Source of the DNA: Bostrychus sinensis
Lineage: Eukaryota; Chordata; Actinopteri; Gobiiformes; Eleotridae
DNA length: 64,000 nucleotides
Direction of reading: 5' to 3'
NCBI GenBank assembly: GCA_020698575.1
Contig: CM036246.1
Coordinates: 40,436,897-40,500,896 of the forward strand
The notes under the pieces are model-generated. The model saw nothing but the letters and a program-made list of their open reading frames with translations. It made no database searches and was not told the DNA's origin. The position numbers were made by a program, and so were the translations under genes. Of the stretch, positions 43,136-54,983 are shown piece by piece. Position 1 is the first letter of the stretch. Every line of letters begins with the position of its first letter.

Positions 43136-43549
43136 AAAATAATAATTTGGTGTTTTCTTTCTTCCTCTCCTCTCTCCCCAGCGCTGCTGCTCCTCGCTCC
43201 TCTGTGGTGCGTTCAGGCTCAGCTCCATGTGTCCGTAGAGCCCAGCGACCTTTACTTCCTTATCGGATCCAAGGCAGAGCTGGAATGTTCTGTTCAGAAC
43301 TGCTCCGACTCTCCCAAGATCACCTGGCATTTGCAGGACGGACAGCTGGCAGATGGTACCATTACCACTAAAGGTGACCAGTCCACTCTGACCTTTGACC
43401 CTGTGAAAGAAGAACACAGGGGGGACCTGTCGTGCCGTGCCACCTGCGAGGAGGGAGAGGGGTCGGCCGAGTCCTCTTTACAAGTCTACTGTGAGTATTC
43501 AAATCTATTTATCTCATATTTGAGGAAGTCTTCAGTCAACAGCAGCATG

Positions 43550-44987
43550 TTGGGGTTTAACGATACGTATCGAGAATTGTTTAGATCTGATTCAAGAATG
43601 ATATCAGCTGATTTAGAACGACACGATTCAAAACCTTCATATTGAAACAATCAATACAGTAACTTTTATGCCAAAAATCATAAAAGTTTACTCTGAAATC
43701 CAGCATCGCAGCCGGGGTTGATTATGTCCAGAGAGTGAAGCACAGTTGAATAGAACATTTTATTTCATTAAAAACACTAAAATGACATGAAAAAGACGTA
43801 TCTGGGTTTATTTTAACATGCACATTTCTAATATTGATATTTCTGACATTATCATTTTTTTCCATGTATATTGATATACACTACCTAGAAAACAATACAA
43901 TTCAATACAAGGTAATGTGTATCAAAGGAATAAAAATCTATACATTAATATAGTAACTGTATCATTACTAGTGTTGTCACGATACTAAAATTTCAACTTG
44001 ATTTCGATACTAAAAAAATCCCTCGATACTCGATAACGATTTTGAGACCACGGTGACAAAAATGAACACTTTTCATTGAATGTTTGAGGTAATACCTTGG
44101 CTCTAATTGCCCCCTTTTACCGTCACCATATTATTCAAACTATATTTTGTATAGAATAATATTAATAGGCTATTACTATGTAGCATACTTGTTAATTTTT
44201 TCAAAGTTATTTTTTTTATGCAAACAGTGGTTTATGCTCCACCACTCTGATACCTCTGTAGTCCACAGCTGTGTAGCTACAGGATGATCTTTTATTCAAC
44301 ACAATGCTAAATAACAGAGTAATTAGTTTGTATGTGTGATTCAAAGTTACTTCAGATTATGATAAATGATTCCTCAAAGGTAAAGTTTAATTACACTTTA
44401 CCTGTTTCCATTTTCTATAACTGTAGTAGGTTATTAGGCTGCAGTAGCCATGGTTCATATTTATATTGTGTCTGCAGTCATTGACAGTGATGGGTCAGAG
44501 TCAGGACCACAGTGGTTCTTTAAATATGGCCGCTTTGCTCACACTAACAGCTCTCTCCTTGCTCCACTGGTAACGAGGCATTTATAGTTACATTTAAGCT
44601 GTTTTATATCTGTTTGGAATGATGCTGCTGCGCAGTGACTCCCAGATCGGAGCGCGCTCGGTCCGCTCAGGACGTCCCACGGAAACTCCCACGGAAAGCC
44701 CACTGCGCTCGTGCAGCGGCACTCGAGGTCTTTGCTCGAGCGAGTGAACACCTTTTAGTAAATTGTAGTTAAAGAGCAGTTTTGATGGAGGAAAGTTTTA
44801 TGCTGCGCTGCCTGAGCCTGTCCTCCTCCTGTCCTCATCACTGGAGGGGCCTTGTGTTTCTGCAGCGCAGGTAAAGACGTCACATTATCGATACTTTTCC
44901 AAATGAATATCTCATTTAGATACTCGTTTTAGTATCCATTAATATCTTGGTATCGATTTTTTGACAACCCTAATCATTACACCCCCA
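43550..44987. mobile_element. hAT-like MITE (unit B), interrupted by a second hAT element
   Basis: Same insertion as 17226-17651, with GCAGCATG at 43542-43549 and 44988-44995. The insertion at 43969-44972 splits it. Confidence 0.85.
43969..44972. mobile_element. Nested hAT-like non-autonomous element, 1004 bp
   Basis: Ends TAGTGTTGTCA and (reverse complement) TAGGGTTGTCA, with a perfect 8-bp duplication ATCATTAC (43961-43968 and 44973-44980). Unit A has it once at 17637-17644. The interior has GATAC/GTATC-rich ends and no transposase. It inserted after the duplication of the units. Confidence 0.92.
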
Positions 44988-46778
44988 GCAGCATGACAGA
45001 AGTTATCTCTGACAAATGAAACTCATCTGGGCTTCATTATGAAGCCTTTCTGACAGAGCAGGACCTAGAGTCAGTTTCAGTCCTGGCTCCAGCTGCTCTC
45101 ACCACAGAACAGCCACAAACCTCATCCACAGAGCTGTGTCGGGGCCTTAGTTCACTGACATGTTCTGATCTCTTGTCTCCACAGCCTTACCCAGTGCTTC
45201 TCCTCAGATCTTTGGCTCGTTGGTTGTGTCTGAAGGGGTTTCCTCCTCTCTGCTCTGTAAGATTGAGGGCATGTACCCCCCAGAACTGCTCACCTTAGAC
45301 TGGCTCAGAGGGAACGAGACCCTCGGACAGTCACACAGGAAAGCCCGGTGATGTCAGAGTCTGGAACGAGCTTGAGTTCGAACCAAAGAGAGAGGACGCC
45401 GAGGAGGACTTCACCTGCAGAGCCACGATGGACCTCCCCCAGCTGCCCCTAGAGGAGAGGACATGGGAGTCCAGCATCAGACTGGACGTGCACTGTGAGT
45501 GAAGAGGGGTAGGATGGGTCCTGGTCAGATTTACTCAGTCCAGGGTCTTAGAGTGCATGATTGCAGTTCTGTTAGTCGGGAAATGGAGAATCTAAATGTC
45601 ACATAGTGACGAGGACGTAAACAACAAGTCATATTGTTACTGACATGACCCACACCCTGTTCCCTAGTGGAAAGGTGCATATATTATTAGTAGTGGCAAT
45701 ACTATTAGAACTTCTAGTAATAACAGTAATGCTATTTTAGTAGTTGTTGTAATAATAGTAGTGTTTTAAAATGACCTATTGTCTCTTATTTGTTTATTAT
45801 TCACAGATCCTCCAAACATCACCTCAGTCTCAGACACAGTTCATGTGTTGGTCGGCTCCAATTCCACTCTGAACTGTTCTGCAGATGGACACCCCAGCCC
45901 CAGCTTCTCCTGGAGCTTCAGTCACATAAGTGAGGGGTGTGAGCCGGGCGCCTCTCCAGAGTATGAGCCTGTGGGATTAGACTCTGAGCTGGAGCTGGAC
46001 TCCCTCACAGTGTCCCATACTGGACTGTACCAATGCACTGCCTCAAACACAGAGGGAAAGGCCAAGTCACTTCCAGTACACGTCACTGTCCACGGTGAGT
46101 GCACCGCTACAGCCATGTTCACTTTATTTTAAGAACTGAGTATCAGCGGTCCAGAGACACAGAGAGAGTGGAAAAGAGGTGCAGAATAAAGCCGACCTTA
46201 CCTTACGTGTTTCAGGGGAAGGACAGTCTGTTCTAGTGCTGTGGTCAAGACCAAGACTTTCAGGGCCAAGGCCATGTCGAGGCCAAGTCCAAAACAAACC
46301 AAACCTTAAAAAAAATAAACAACACAGAAACACATATTATTAAAAGTGAGTGGCTCAAATAAATCTCTTAGACACCGATTCAAGTAACTCCCAAATATTA
46401 CTCCGCTCAGGGAGTAATTTTACTTATTGTATATTGTTAAAAGTGTTTCTGTTTTCATATTATCTTATAATACTAACAGCTGTGGCATACTCTGAGAGGT
46501 TTCATTGGCTGTTTCTGCTTTAGTTCTTCCCACAGAAATGACCGTGACTGTTGGGCCTGAAGACGAGGAGAAGCAGCGGACAATTACCTGTGAATCAGAT
46601 GGAACCCCGCCCCCAGAGATGGTCCTGAAGAAGAACGGGGAGGAGCTGGAGAGAAAGGCCTGCACCCACACTCTGTCCCACACCTTCCAGAGTGAGGTGC
46701 AAGAAGCCACTGAGTTCGAGTGTGAAGCCATCGATCATTTAGGGTCAATTACGAAGAGCGTTACGGTCGAACCCATAG

Positions 46779-47942
46779 GTCAGTGTGTAAAAGCAGCTCC
46801 TGTGCATTTAATTATACAGCTCCACAAAGCATGGCAGAGTTCAATTAGCATCTGTAAAGAGCCACAACAAATTTTATTGCACAAAAGTGGCTTAGCCTAT
46901 AACTGAAATATAGCCTATGGAGGTTATTCATTATTGCAAACTAACAAAGACCTGTGTTAAATATTCACTTCACTGATTATCTTTTAATGGGCCACCAAAC
47001 AACAGAGTAATATACACGAGCCATCCAGTAATGATTTCTCTGTGGGTTTATTAAACTTAGGCTACAATTCTCTACAAATTAGGTTACAAACAGCTATAAT
47101 AACAGTTCATAGCATATTCTGAAAGACAAAGAAAGTTTTATTTTAAATTAACAAGATGACGCAGATGCACGTAGCTTCAAAGTCATCTACATATTTCTTT
47201 ATTAACTTTACATAACCAGATGTCAGATTCCCAAAGAGCTGAAAGAGCAGGGCTAATGAGCTGCATGCAACTCTAAAACCATAGGTATCAGATGTCAGAG
47301 CTGGGTACTCCTGACCAGGGTCCAGGCTCTTTCACAGTGACAGCTTTCACTTATTAAAATGAAAACCTGTGTGTTTAAGGGTAAGGACAGTCTGTACTGG
47401 TGTTGAAGTCAAGACCATACTTATCAAGACCAAGACTCATCCAATACCACAGTGAACCGAGACCAGGACTTTTAGGGTCGAGACCATGACGAGACGAAAG
47501 AGTCCAAGGCAGACCGAGCCTAAACACAAAATAAAGCAAAAAATAAAACAAAGATTGTTAAAAGTAGGCTCAAATAAAAAGGAAGAAAGTCACTACATAT
47601 TACCGTCTAGTGACCATTGCTGTCCACTACTTTTACTGATGCATTGTGGGAAATTCTGAGTGCACTACCTGAGCTTCCTCTTGTAAACAGCACATGACGG
47701 TGTCGGAGCCTGCCGTCCTCCTGATGGGGGCCAGACCCTTACCCTAACAGGTCTGGGCACAGACCGGTTCTAATGGTCCTGGCCTGACTGCATCTGAGGT
47801 TCAGGATTAATGCCACGCCTCCACCTCTCCTCCAGTTTTGGCCCCCAAAACCTTACTGACATTCACCCAACACCACATGTGTCTGTTCTCCATACCCCAC
47901 TCTCTCTTCCCCTTCACGTCTCATTATGTTTTCTGTTTTCAG
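46779..47942 (+). other. Last intron of the unit-B Ig gene
   Basis: Copy of 19392-20453 with about 100 bp extra (about 47118-47220). No membrane-segment exon found. Confidence 0.45.
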
Positions 47943-48100
47943 AGCCCGCCAAATAAACCTGAAGACTCAAGAGGGGGGTCCCTAAAGCCAGGTGGACTCA
48001 CCCAGCCATCACCACATCCTCATCCCTCTGTCCTGGCTCAAGCCCATTCTTCAAAAAAAAAATCCAAATAAAGTTAAATTAAGTTCCAAATAAAGTTGTG
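47943..48100 (+). other. Terminal exon and poly(A) signals of the unit-B Ig gene
   Basis: Equivalent of 20454-20610. The stop comes after four codons (TAA at 47954-47956), with AATAAA signals near 48066 and 48089. Confidence 0.5.
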
Positions 48101-49101
48101 GCATGGTCCTTGAATCTACATTTAAACCACAGTAGAATTATACATTTACTACACACAAACTTAACTTATGCATCATTTCTTTAATTTTCACATTTTAATC
48201 AAATAAAAATAAAGGTTTTATAACAACATCGACATAAACTCCATAGTGTCCGATGGTGATAATAAACTTGATCTACAACTAAACAGAAACCTGGCTACAA
48301 CAGGATGATTATGGAAGGGTTAATGAAGCCACTCCTCCAAGTCATGTAAACTTTCAAATAGCTGTGGTTATTAGTAGTTTTAGCGTCTGCAGTAGGGCTG
48401 CAACAATTCATCGAGGTATTCGAGTAATTCGATTAGTTAAAAGCTTCGATTAACATTCTTTGCCTCGAAGCTTCGTTTCATTAATGTAAATGGGAACTTT
48501 GTGTGCAGAGAACTAAGTTTCTGCGCGGTTAATACACAACACACTAGCGACAGTAAGGCAGTGGTTGGGTTATAAACTGAATACATTTGAGTTGTAGTTC
48601 GCATTTTAAATGTGTGTATAAACTACGTAGAGAACAGCACCATCGTGAAAGAGGTTTTAGAGGAAACGGCGTCCTCCAAGCGTCGCACTGTTTGGCTAAT
48701 GCTACAGCTAACGCACAGAGCAGCTTAAATACTGACTCTGGAGACCCTGCAGACGACAAAAACACTAAGAATCACAGATAAAGTATTCCTATTACCTCTG
48801 TAAAACCTTTGTTCAGCAGGTGGGAGCAAACTGTCAAAAATGAACAGCGTAGTGTGATGTGCAACCCGCAGCAGTAACTTTACTTTGTTTATGTAGCTAT
48901 GCTAATTAGCCGTGTGGGCTCAGTGGCGTTAGCATCTTTTAACAGGCTCCTGGTGTATAAATGATAACAGATATCACTTTTAGAAGCAGAGAGGGTTACA
49001 ACTAAAATACTTTTCTAACTGTTAAGGGAATGCACACTGCTGCAGCTTTTGCATTGTTCTGTATAGGCATTTACAAATATTATTATTAAATGTATAATTA
49101 G

Positions 49102-49583
49102 TGTAACCCCGTTTATTTGTGGCTCCCCAGTCTCTCAAGGCGGTGGGTAAGGTCGGGTTACAGTTCGGAACGAATAAGATGTAATTTTTACCGTCTTCCT
49201 TGCCACAAACAAAGCCAAACGGCAGGACAGTATTCAGCACACTTTTTATTCATGGCACAACAACTCCTCCAAACACATTTGCGCTCCTCCGCGCTTCTCT
49301 CACCCCGGTCCGTTCACCAAAAGGCCGTACCATAAACAATTAACAGTAGGAACCAATGTGCTGGACATTTAGCAAGGCAAGGTAAAAATAAACTAATAAC
49401 TAAACACAACACACACCAAAATAAAATAACAAGTGATGTGACTAAATAATCAATTGCATAATAAATACAACACAATTTAAATTAATCCTAAATGAAATAA
49501 TGCTCAAATTACATATAAGATAATTAACACACACAAAAAAAAAAAATCTATGAAACAATATGACAGTCAAATTAAAAGTTACA
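49102..49583 (-). repeat. 3' LTR of Gypsy-2
   Basis: 482 bp, TGTAAC...GTTACA. Its last 87 bp match 54897-54983 with one substitution and a longer A run in the latter. A purine-rich AAGGGAAAAC on the - strand (49584-49593) adjoins it as the likely polypurine tract. Confidence 0.88.
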
Positions 49584-49808
49584 GTTTTCCCTTGCTCCAA
49601 GCAGAAATGTCCTCATTTCAAAAACAGTACACTTAGTTCAAGTGCATGTAAATGCATTAAAGAAAACCCATGTAGAGAACACAAAACTGTAAAAGGCAAA
49701 ACAAATGAAATTCACATGAACATGATTGAACCTGATGTAGTAAACAGTACTATACATGTGCTATACCAGGCAACAACACAAACACCCAAGCATCCGTAAG
49801 GAAACTCA

Positions 49809-51245
49809 TCATGTGACAAAGTCCCTGTACTTAAGCGGTCGACAAATCTGACGCCCAGAACGGGAAAAAACAGGGTGGGCATCTGGGGAAGGTGGTGGTG
49901 GTACACAGGACTGGGGGACTGCAGTAGGGGAAGGGGAAGCAGAGGGGTCAGAGTGATGAGGGGAAGGCGGGAAACCCTGAGGAGCAGTCTCAACTACAGG
50001 TGCAAAAGAAGAGAGCCGCCCAGCCCGCGTAGGCACATGAGGGAATGTAGGAGGGCGAAAAGGCAACGCCCCTGCCAAAGCAGTAAGGGGCGGAGCTGGT
50101 GCAGGGGTATTGTCCAATCCAGGAGGAAATGTCAGTCCATTGTTCTGAATATTTTGCAAAGTCCCTTTGTAAGCTTTGAGCCTGTTATGGTGTACAATCC
50201 ATGTTCGTGAGTGTGCTTTCCTAGGATCCGTTATCTCATAGGTCACACCCGGACGTCCATCTTGTGTCACACATCTCAGAATGACAAATGGCCCTTTCCA
50301 TCTTGGAGCCAGTTTATTCATTCTTTGAGCTGGGTCATCCAGGAGAACAAGATCCCCTGGCTCGTGAGGGTGAAACACAACCCTTTTGTCGTACTGAGAC
50401 TTTTGATGCAACTTACTAACTGTTGAATTCCGAGCTGCATCTGCAAAAGCATGTGTCAAACGTGAAACAAGGTGAGTAACATAAGCTGCTGGCGCACCTG
50501 GGGTAGGCGAGGTTACCGTTGGGCTACAGTTTAATATAACATCCAGTGGCAAGGTAGGTTCCCTGCCATGCACAAGAAAGAAGGGTGAAAATCCTGTGCT
50601 TGAATGTACACTGGAGTTATATGCCAGTTCCACTTGTGGCAAGAACTGGTCCCATTCACCACCAGTTTGCGCTATGTACTTAGACAGTTGGTCTTTGAGA
50701 GTCCTATTCAGTCTTTCTACCATGCCGTCTGACTGAGCATGGTAAGGGGATGTGCGTGTTTTGATTATCCCTAGTGACTTGCAGAGATGTTTGACAAGGT
50801 CAGATTCAAATTGTCTGCCCTGGTCAGTATGAATTGACTCAGGCAACCCATGCTGTCTTATGTAGTCCTCAAAAATGCATTTTGCAACTGTAGTGGCACG
50901 CTGGTCCTTAAGTGGAAAAAGGTTCACATAGCGCGTGAAATAGTCCATAATAACCAAAACATACCTGTTGCCCTGTGATGTAATAGGTAGCTCAGTGATA
51001 TCAGCAGCGACTTTTTGAAATGGTCTGTCAGATTGAATTGGCTGAAGAGGGGCACGTTCATGAGGAATGGGAGAACCTCGCTTTTGACAAGGTAGGCATT
51101 CAGTACAAAACGTGTGCACATCACGGGTCATGTATGGCCAATAGCAGATACGTCTAGCTCTCTGAAGTGTGCGCTCTGCATTCAGGTGTCCACTAAATTG
51201 ATTCCCATGCAAAGCAGCTAAGGCCGTGGGGAGAAGTAAGGGGGT
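49809..51245 (-). pseudogene. pol: Gypsy-2 pol, integrase part (separate frame)
   Basis: About 470 residues: HHCC zinc region near the start (HGNQFSGH ... CTECLPC); the DDE triad in AADITE, HTDQGRQFE and VERLNRT contexts; a GPY/F-like segment (APRWKGPFVI); and a Pro-rich tail. It is in a different frame from the upstream protease-RT-RNase H part. The switch is near 51237-51247, where a C run (- strand) appears one base short, so this is a disabling break rather than a normal junction. Confidence 0.88.
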
Positions 51246-53854
51246 AGAACAACTTGAAAGTTCACAGGTGAGCGAGGACTTGGTTTCGATTTTCTACAGA
51301 GAATCCCATGTTGAATGGTTAAGTTGGGATACTCATGCCACAGTTTTCTTAGCGAGGGAGAAGAGTTTTGCAGCTTACCAATAGGGGGCCTACATGCACT
51401 GTCTTTTAACCATGAAATGACTGTATTGAGACATTCATCATTCTGTTGCTGTTGTTGTAAGTGCTCTAAATCAATAGACAGTGTATTTCCAATGTCTGGA
51501 TTAACAGAGACCAGGTTGTCATTCGTGTCTGTGTTCACAGGAGTGTGTGTGTCAGTAATGGCTACAGTAACACCCTGCACAGCTTTGTCTTGAGTTTCTG
51601 TGCTTGGGCGCCTGGACAAGGCGTCAGCATTGGCATGCTGTTTACCTTCCCGGTGAGTGATGTTGTAGTCATAGACGTCCAGTTCAAGGATCCACCTACT
51701 CCGTCTACCTGTAGGATCATTGTCTACTGGAGTTTTCTTTAGACTCAGTAGGGGCTTATCATCTGTGATCACAACAAATGAGCTACCTGAAAGAAAATGT
51801 TTAAAATGTCTCACAGACCAAACAACTGCAAAAAGCTCACGATCAAAAGTTGACCATTTTCTTTCGGAGGGGCTAAGAGTGTGGCTGGCATAAGCAATAA
51901 CATGTTCTTTATTGTCCTGACGCTGAGCTAACACTGAACCAATACCTGCTAGTGACGCATCAGTGTATAGCAAGAAAGGTTGAGAAAAGATGGGATGTGC
52001 CACAACTGGTGGGTTAGTAAGAGCATGTTTAAGTGAGTGAAATGAATCCTCACACTCAACTGTCCATTTAAAAGTAGCACCTTTGTGAGTTAGTAAATGT
52101 AGTGGGGCAGCAATATTAGAAAAGTTTTTAACAAACCTACGATAGTAGGAGCACAGTCCAATAAAAGACCTCACTTCTGTGGCCGTCCTGGATGTTGGCC
52201 ACTTGTGCACCTTTTCCAGGTTTTTCGCATCAGGTTGAAGTCCGCGGCTGGAGACTACATGACCAAGAAAAGTCACTTCTGTCTGGGCCAGATGGCATTT
52301 CTTGGCTTTTAGTTTGAGACCAGCTGATCGAAACCGGTCAAAAACTTCACCAAGGCTCTGTAGGTGGTCATTAAAAGTTCGGCTAAAGACAAGTACATCA
52401 TCTAAATAAATCAAGCAGTCTTTCCAATGCAGGCCATGAAGGACTAGCTCCATTAGTCGTTGGAATGTTGGGGGAGCATTTGTCAGTCCCATGGGCATAA
52501 CTTTGAACTGGTAAAGACCGCTGCCAGAGTTGAAGGCTGTTTTCTCTTTGTCTTGTGGCTCAAGTTCGACTTGCCAATATCCGCTAGATAAGTCCATTGT
52601 GCTGAACCAACAGGAGCCTGACAAGCTGTCGAGGGCCTCTGCTGGACGTGGCAGGGGGTACGAATCTTTGATGGTGGCTGCATTAAGCTTCCTGTAATCG
52701 ATACAGAACCTATAGGTACCGTCCTTCTTACGTACCAAAACAATAGGGGAAGACCAAGGGCTGCAGCTTTCCTCAATGATGTCTTGTTCCAGAAGCTGCT
52801 GGACTTGCTTGTCTATCTCTGCCCTGATGTTTGGGGAGGACCTGTATGCTCTCTGCTTGATTGGAGACGTGTCACCAGTTCTGATGCTGTGCCTGACCAA
52901 AGTAGTACGTCCATAGTCCTGATCGTGGGCACTAAAAATGTCACAGTAGGATAAGAGTAAAGCCTGAAGCTTTTGTTGCTGTTCAGCGGTAAGGGCTGAG
53001 TCATCTAGATTAACATCTGGAAGTAACTGTTGTTTCGGAGACTCTGCTAAAGCTGTAACTGCATCTACATTTGTCTCTACTATGCAGTAATCATCGTCAC
53101 TGTCCTTGCCTAAAGGGTAGAGATCACCTAGTTTAGTGTCCCGTGGTACATGCAAGTCAGAGGTAGTTGGATTCATTATTCTAACATAAGTCAACCCTGC
53201 TAGAACTGGAGCAACAGTACGTGCTGCCAATAGGCCTTGGGAAATGGGTGGTCCTGGTTCAATAACACCAGTGTAGTCAGCCTCAAAATCAGGCACACCA
53301 ATAGTGGGCTGTACTTGAGCTAGAACAGTCATTTGTGACAGTGCTGGTATTATGAGGGGTGTCACAGTAATGGCGTTGCAACTTAAAGGGGCTGTATCTG
53401 CAGCATGCAAAAGTGGAACACTAGCACGATTACCCACTTTAAGGACACCTTCTTTCAAATCCAAGACAGCAAGATGGGCAAGTAGGAAATCCCAGCCTAA
53501 TATTACAGGCTGTGTAACATTCCTGACAACTTGGACAGTGTGTGTAAACATTTCACTGCCTAGCCTTATGTTCATAGAGAGGGTACCTAAGTTATCTAAA
53601 TAGTCACCAGTCACAGCTCTAGGAACAACTTGAGGTCGTTGTAACATTTTTGTTCTCAGGGAAGGAATTGACATTCTGAAAGCTTCACTTATCAGTGATA
53701 TGTCTGAACCAGAATCCACATACACTTTAGTAGCAACATTTTCAATAATGGCAAGTACATTACGTGTGAATGTCCTACGTGCGGACTGCTGTACTCTTTG
53801 GGTGTGGGCCTCATCATTAGAAGCAGACACTTGGCCCTCAGCACCTGCTACCAT
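51218..53854 (-). CDS. pol: Gypsy-2 pol, protease-RT-RNase H part
   Basis: 878 residues from ATG at 53854. Protease VDSGSD near residue 47; reverse transcriptase with MDLSSGYWQ and YLDD near 481; RNase H YTDASLAG near 631 and a later TDDKPLL. The ATG overlaps the gag stop in ATGGTAG, so reinitiation or frameshifting would be needed. The frame ends shortly before the integrase because of the one-base shift. Confidence 0.9.
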   Translation of the reverse strand: MVAGAEGQVSASNDEAHTQRVQQSARRTFTRNVLAIIENVATKVYVDSGSDISLISEAFRMSIPSLRTKMLQRPQVVPRAVTGDYLDNLGTLSMNIRLGSEMFTHTVQVVRNVTQPVILGWDFLLAHLAVLDLKEGVLKVGNRASVPLLHAADTAPLSCNAITVTPLIIPALSQMTVLAQVQPTIGVPDFEADYTGVIEPGPPISQGLLAARTVAPVLAGLTYVRIMNPTTSDLHVPRDTKLGDLYPLGKDSDDDYCIVETNVDAVTALAESPKQQLLPDVNLDDSALTAEQQQKLQALLLSYCDIFSAHDQDYGRTTLVRHSIRTGDTSPIKQRAYRSSPNIRAEIDKQVQQLLEQDIIEESCSPWSSPIVLVRKKDGTYRFCIDYRKLNAATIKDSYPLPRPAEALDSLSGSCWFSTMDLSSGYWQVELEPQDKEKTAFNSGSGLYQFKVMPMGLTNAPPTFQRLMELVLHGLHWKDCLIYLDDVLVFSRTFNDHLQSLGEVFDRFRSAGLKLKAKKCHLAQTEVTFLGHVVSSRGLQPDAKNLEKVHKWPTSRTATEVRSFIGLCSYYRRFVKNFSNIAAPLHLLTHKGATFKWTVECEDSFHSLKHALTNPPVVAHPIFSQPFLLYTDASLAGIGSVLAQRQDNKEHVIAYASHTLSPSERKWSTFDRELFAVVWSVRHFKHFLSGSSFVVITDDKPLLSLKKTPVDNDPTGRRSRWILELDVYDYNITHREGKQHANADALSRRPSTETQDKAVQGVTVAITDTHTPVNTDTNDNLVSVNPDIGNTLSIDLEHLQQQQQNDECLNTVISWLKDSACRPPIGKLQNSSPSLRKLWHEYPNLTIQHGILCRKSKPSPRSPVNFQVVLPPYFSPRP

Positions 53855-54897
53855 TCTTTTCCCTGACTATAGCTGTCTTCGCTAAAAGTCACATGTTGGT
53901 CCCGGTCATATTGTCTTTGTCTATCCCTGCCTGAGCGTGTGGAGGGGGACCTGTGTCTACCTGAGTCAAAGGGAGAGTCACGGTCATAGTCATTGTAGGG
54001 TGAGGACCTGCCACCATGGTGATGAGAAGGTTGCCATCTTCCTGGACTGTGGGGTCTGGAATGCCTCTCATTGTTGGATGGATGGTCATGGCGGTGAGAT
54101 GGAGACAATGAAGGTCTAGGTGAGTATCGTCGGTCACGGGGATCTGGCGAATGTCGGGAGTGGCTGTACCAACTTTGTGACTTGCTGAATCGATGATACG
54201 TGGGTGTAGAGGAGCGGGCGTCTCGGACAGGAGACACAGATGGAGTGCGACGATACCTCTCTCTGCCACGATCACTTCTCGAGTAGTCAGGATGTTCATA
54301 TTCACATTTGAAGAAATCAGTGCGAGAAGAATGTCGTTGTCTAGGATGGCTCTCATTATGTCCTTGTTGAGCAACATGTAGTTGTAGAGCTTGAACGTCT
54401 TTAGAAAGTTGCTTGATTGCATCAATGAGTTCATCAGATCTGTCTGCATGACTCTTGTCATGTTTAGTAGATACCATGGCAGACAATGGCACGTCTTTAG
54501 GCAGGGAAGGTGTTGCATATGGCGTGGTACCCGGTAGAAAAGGAGGAGGAAGGAGTCTTAAAGCCTCTTGTGCGCGTTCCCATTTACATGCAACTGCTAA
54601 AGCATCCTCCAGTGTAGTTGCACCATGTTCATGACATTTAGCCTGAGGAATGGGGTCTAATCCGGCAACAAACCTTCTGAAGCGTTCCATAGCAATAGCT
54701 GGCTCGCCATAATTGGGAAAAGCCTCCAGTACTAACCTTGTGATTTCAGCAGCATAAACCTCTAATGGTTCTTTGGGCAGGCGTTGTCTTGCATTAACAA
54801 ATGTTTGAAAATGAAGCAAAAATTCCTTTCTGCCAAAAACATCATTGAGTTTAGCCACACATTGTTCATAGTCCTGTTGCACTTCTGGTGATAAGGA
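53848..54897 (-). pseudogene. gag: Gypsy-2 gag, N terminus missing
   Basis: About 345 residues remain. The first part has the capsid-like VYAAEITRLV and FVAGLDP stretches; the rest is an Arg/Ser/His-rich tail. No CCHC knuckle is present, so RNA binding may rest on the basic tail. The frame begins at the deletion junction with no ATG, and the upstream frame is closed by TGA in the LTR remnant. Confidence 0.85.
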
Positions 54898-54983
54898 TGC
54901 TCAAATTACATATAAAATAATTAACACACACAAAAAAAAAAAAAAATCTATGAAACAATATGACAGTCAAATTAAAAGTTACA
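54897..54983 (-). repeat. Remnant of the Gypsy-2 5' LTR
   Basis: Matches the last 87 bp or so of 49102-49583 on the + strand. About 395 bp of this LTR are missing. Confidence 0.85.

Larger units (their letters stand above)
42802..47956 (+). pseudogene. ICAM/VCAM-like Ig gene of unit B (hybrid exon 2, frameshift in exon 3)
   Basis: Exons: 42802-42823 and 43182-43490 (signal peptide plus Ig1), 45185-45494 (Ig2), 45807-46094 (Ig3), 46524-46778 (Ig4) and a terminal exon from 47943 with its stop at 47954-47956. Leader and start of exon 2 match gene A1; the second half of exon 2 and everything downstream match A2. Exon 2 is intact (309 nt). Exon 3 is 310 nt: compared with 17849-18157 it has one extra G near 45325, leading to a TGA at 45349-45351 in Ig2. 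Unless this is a sequencing error, a full product cannot be made, though a one-domain secreted fragment could. Ig3 and Ig4 stay open. No membrane segment was seen. Confidence 0.72.
49102..54983 (-). mobile_element. 5'-truncated Gypsy element, Gypsy-2
   Basis: The - strand element is flanked by TTAG at 49098-49101 and 54984-54987, single in unit A at 21603-21606. The 3' LTR is full (49102-49583). Only the last 87 bp or so of the 5' LTR remain (about 54897-54983), joined directly to the interior of gag, so most of the 5' LTR, the leader and the gag start are deleted. Pol carries a frameshift before the integrase. It is therefore defective in cis. Confidence 0.93.

Noticed and set aside
53889..54518. 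209-codon - strand frame overlapping Gypsy-2 gag
   Set aside because: Out-of-frame shadow of the repetitive Arg/Ser-rich gag tail.
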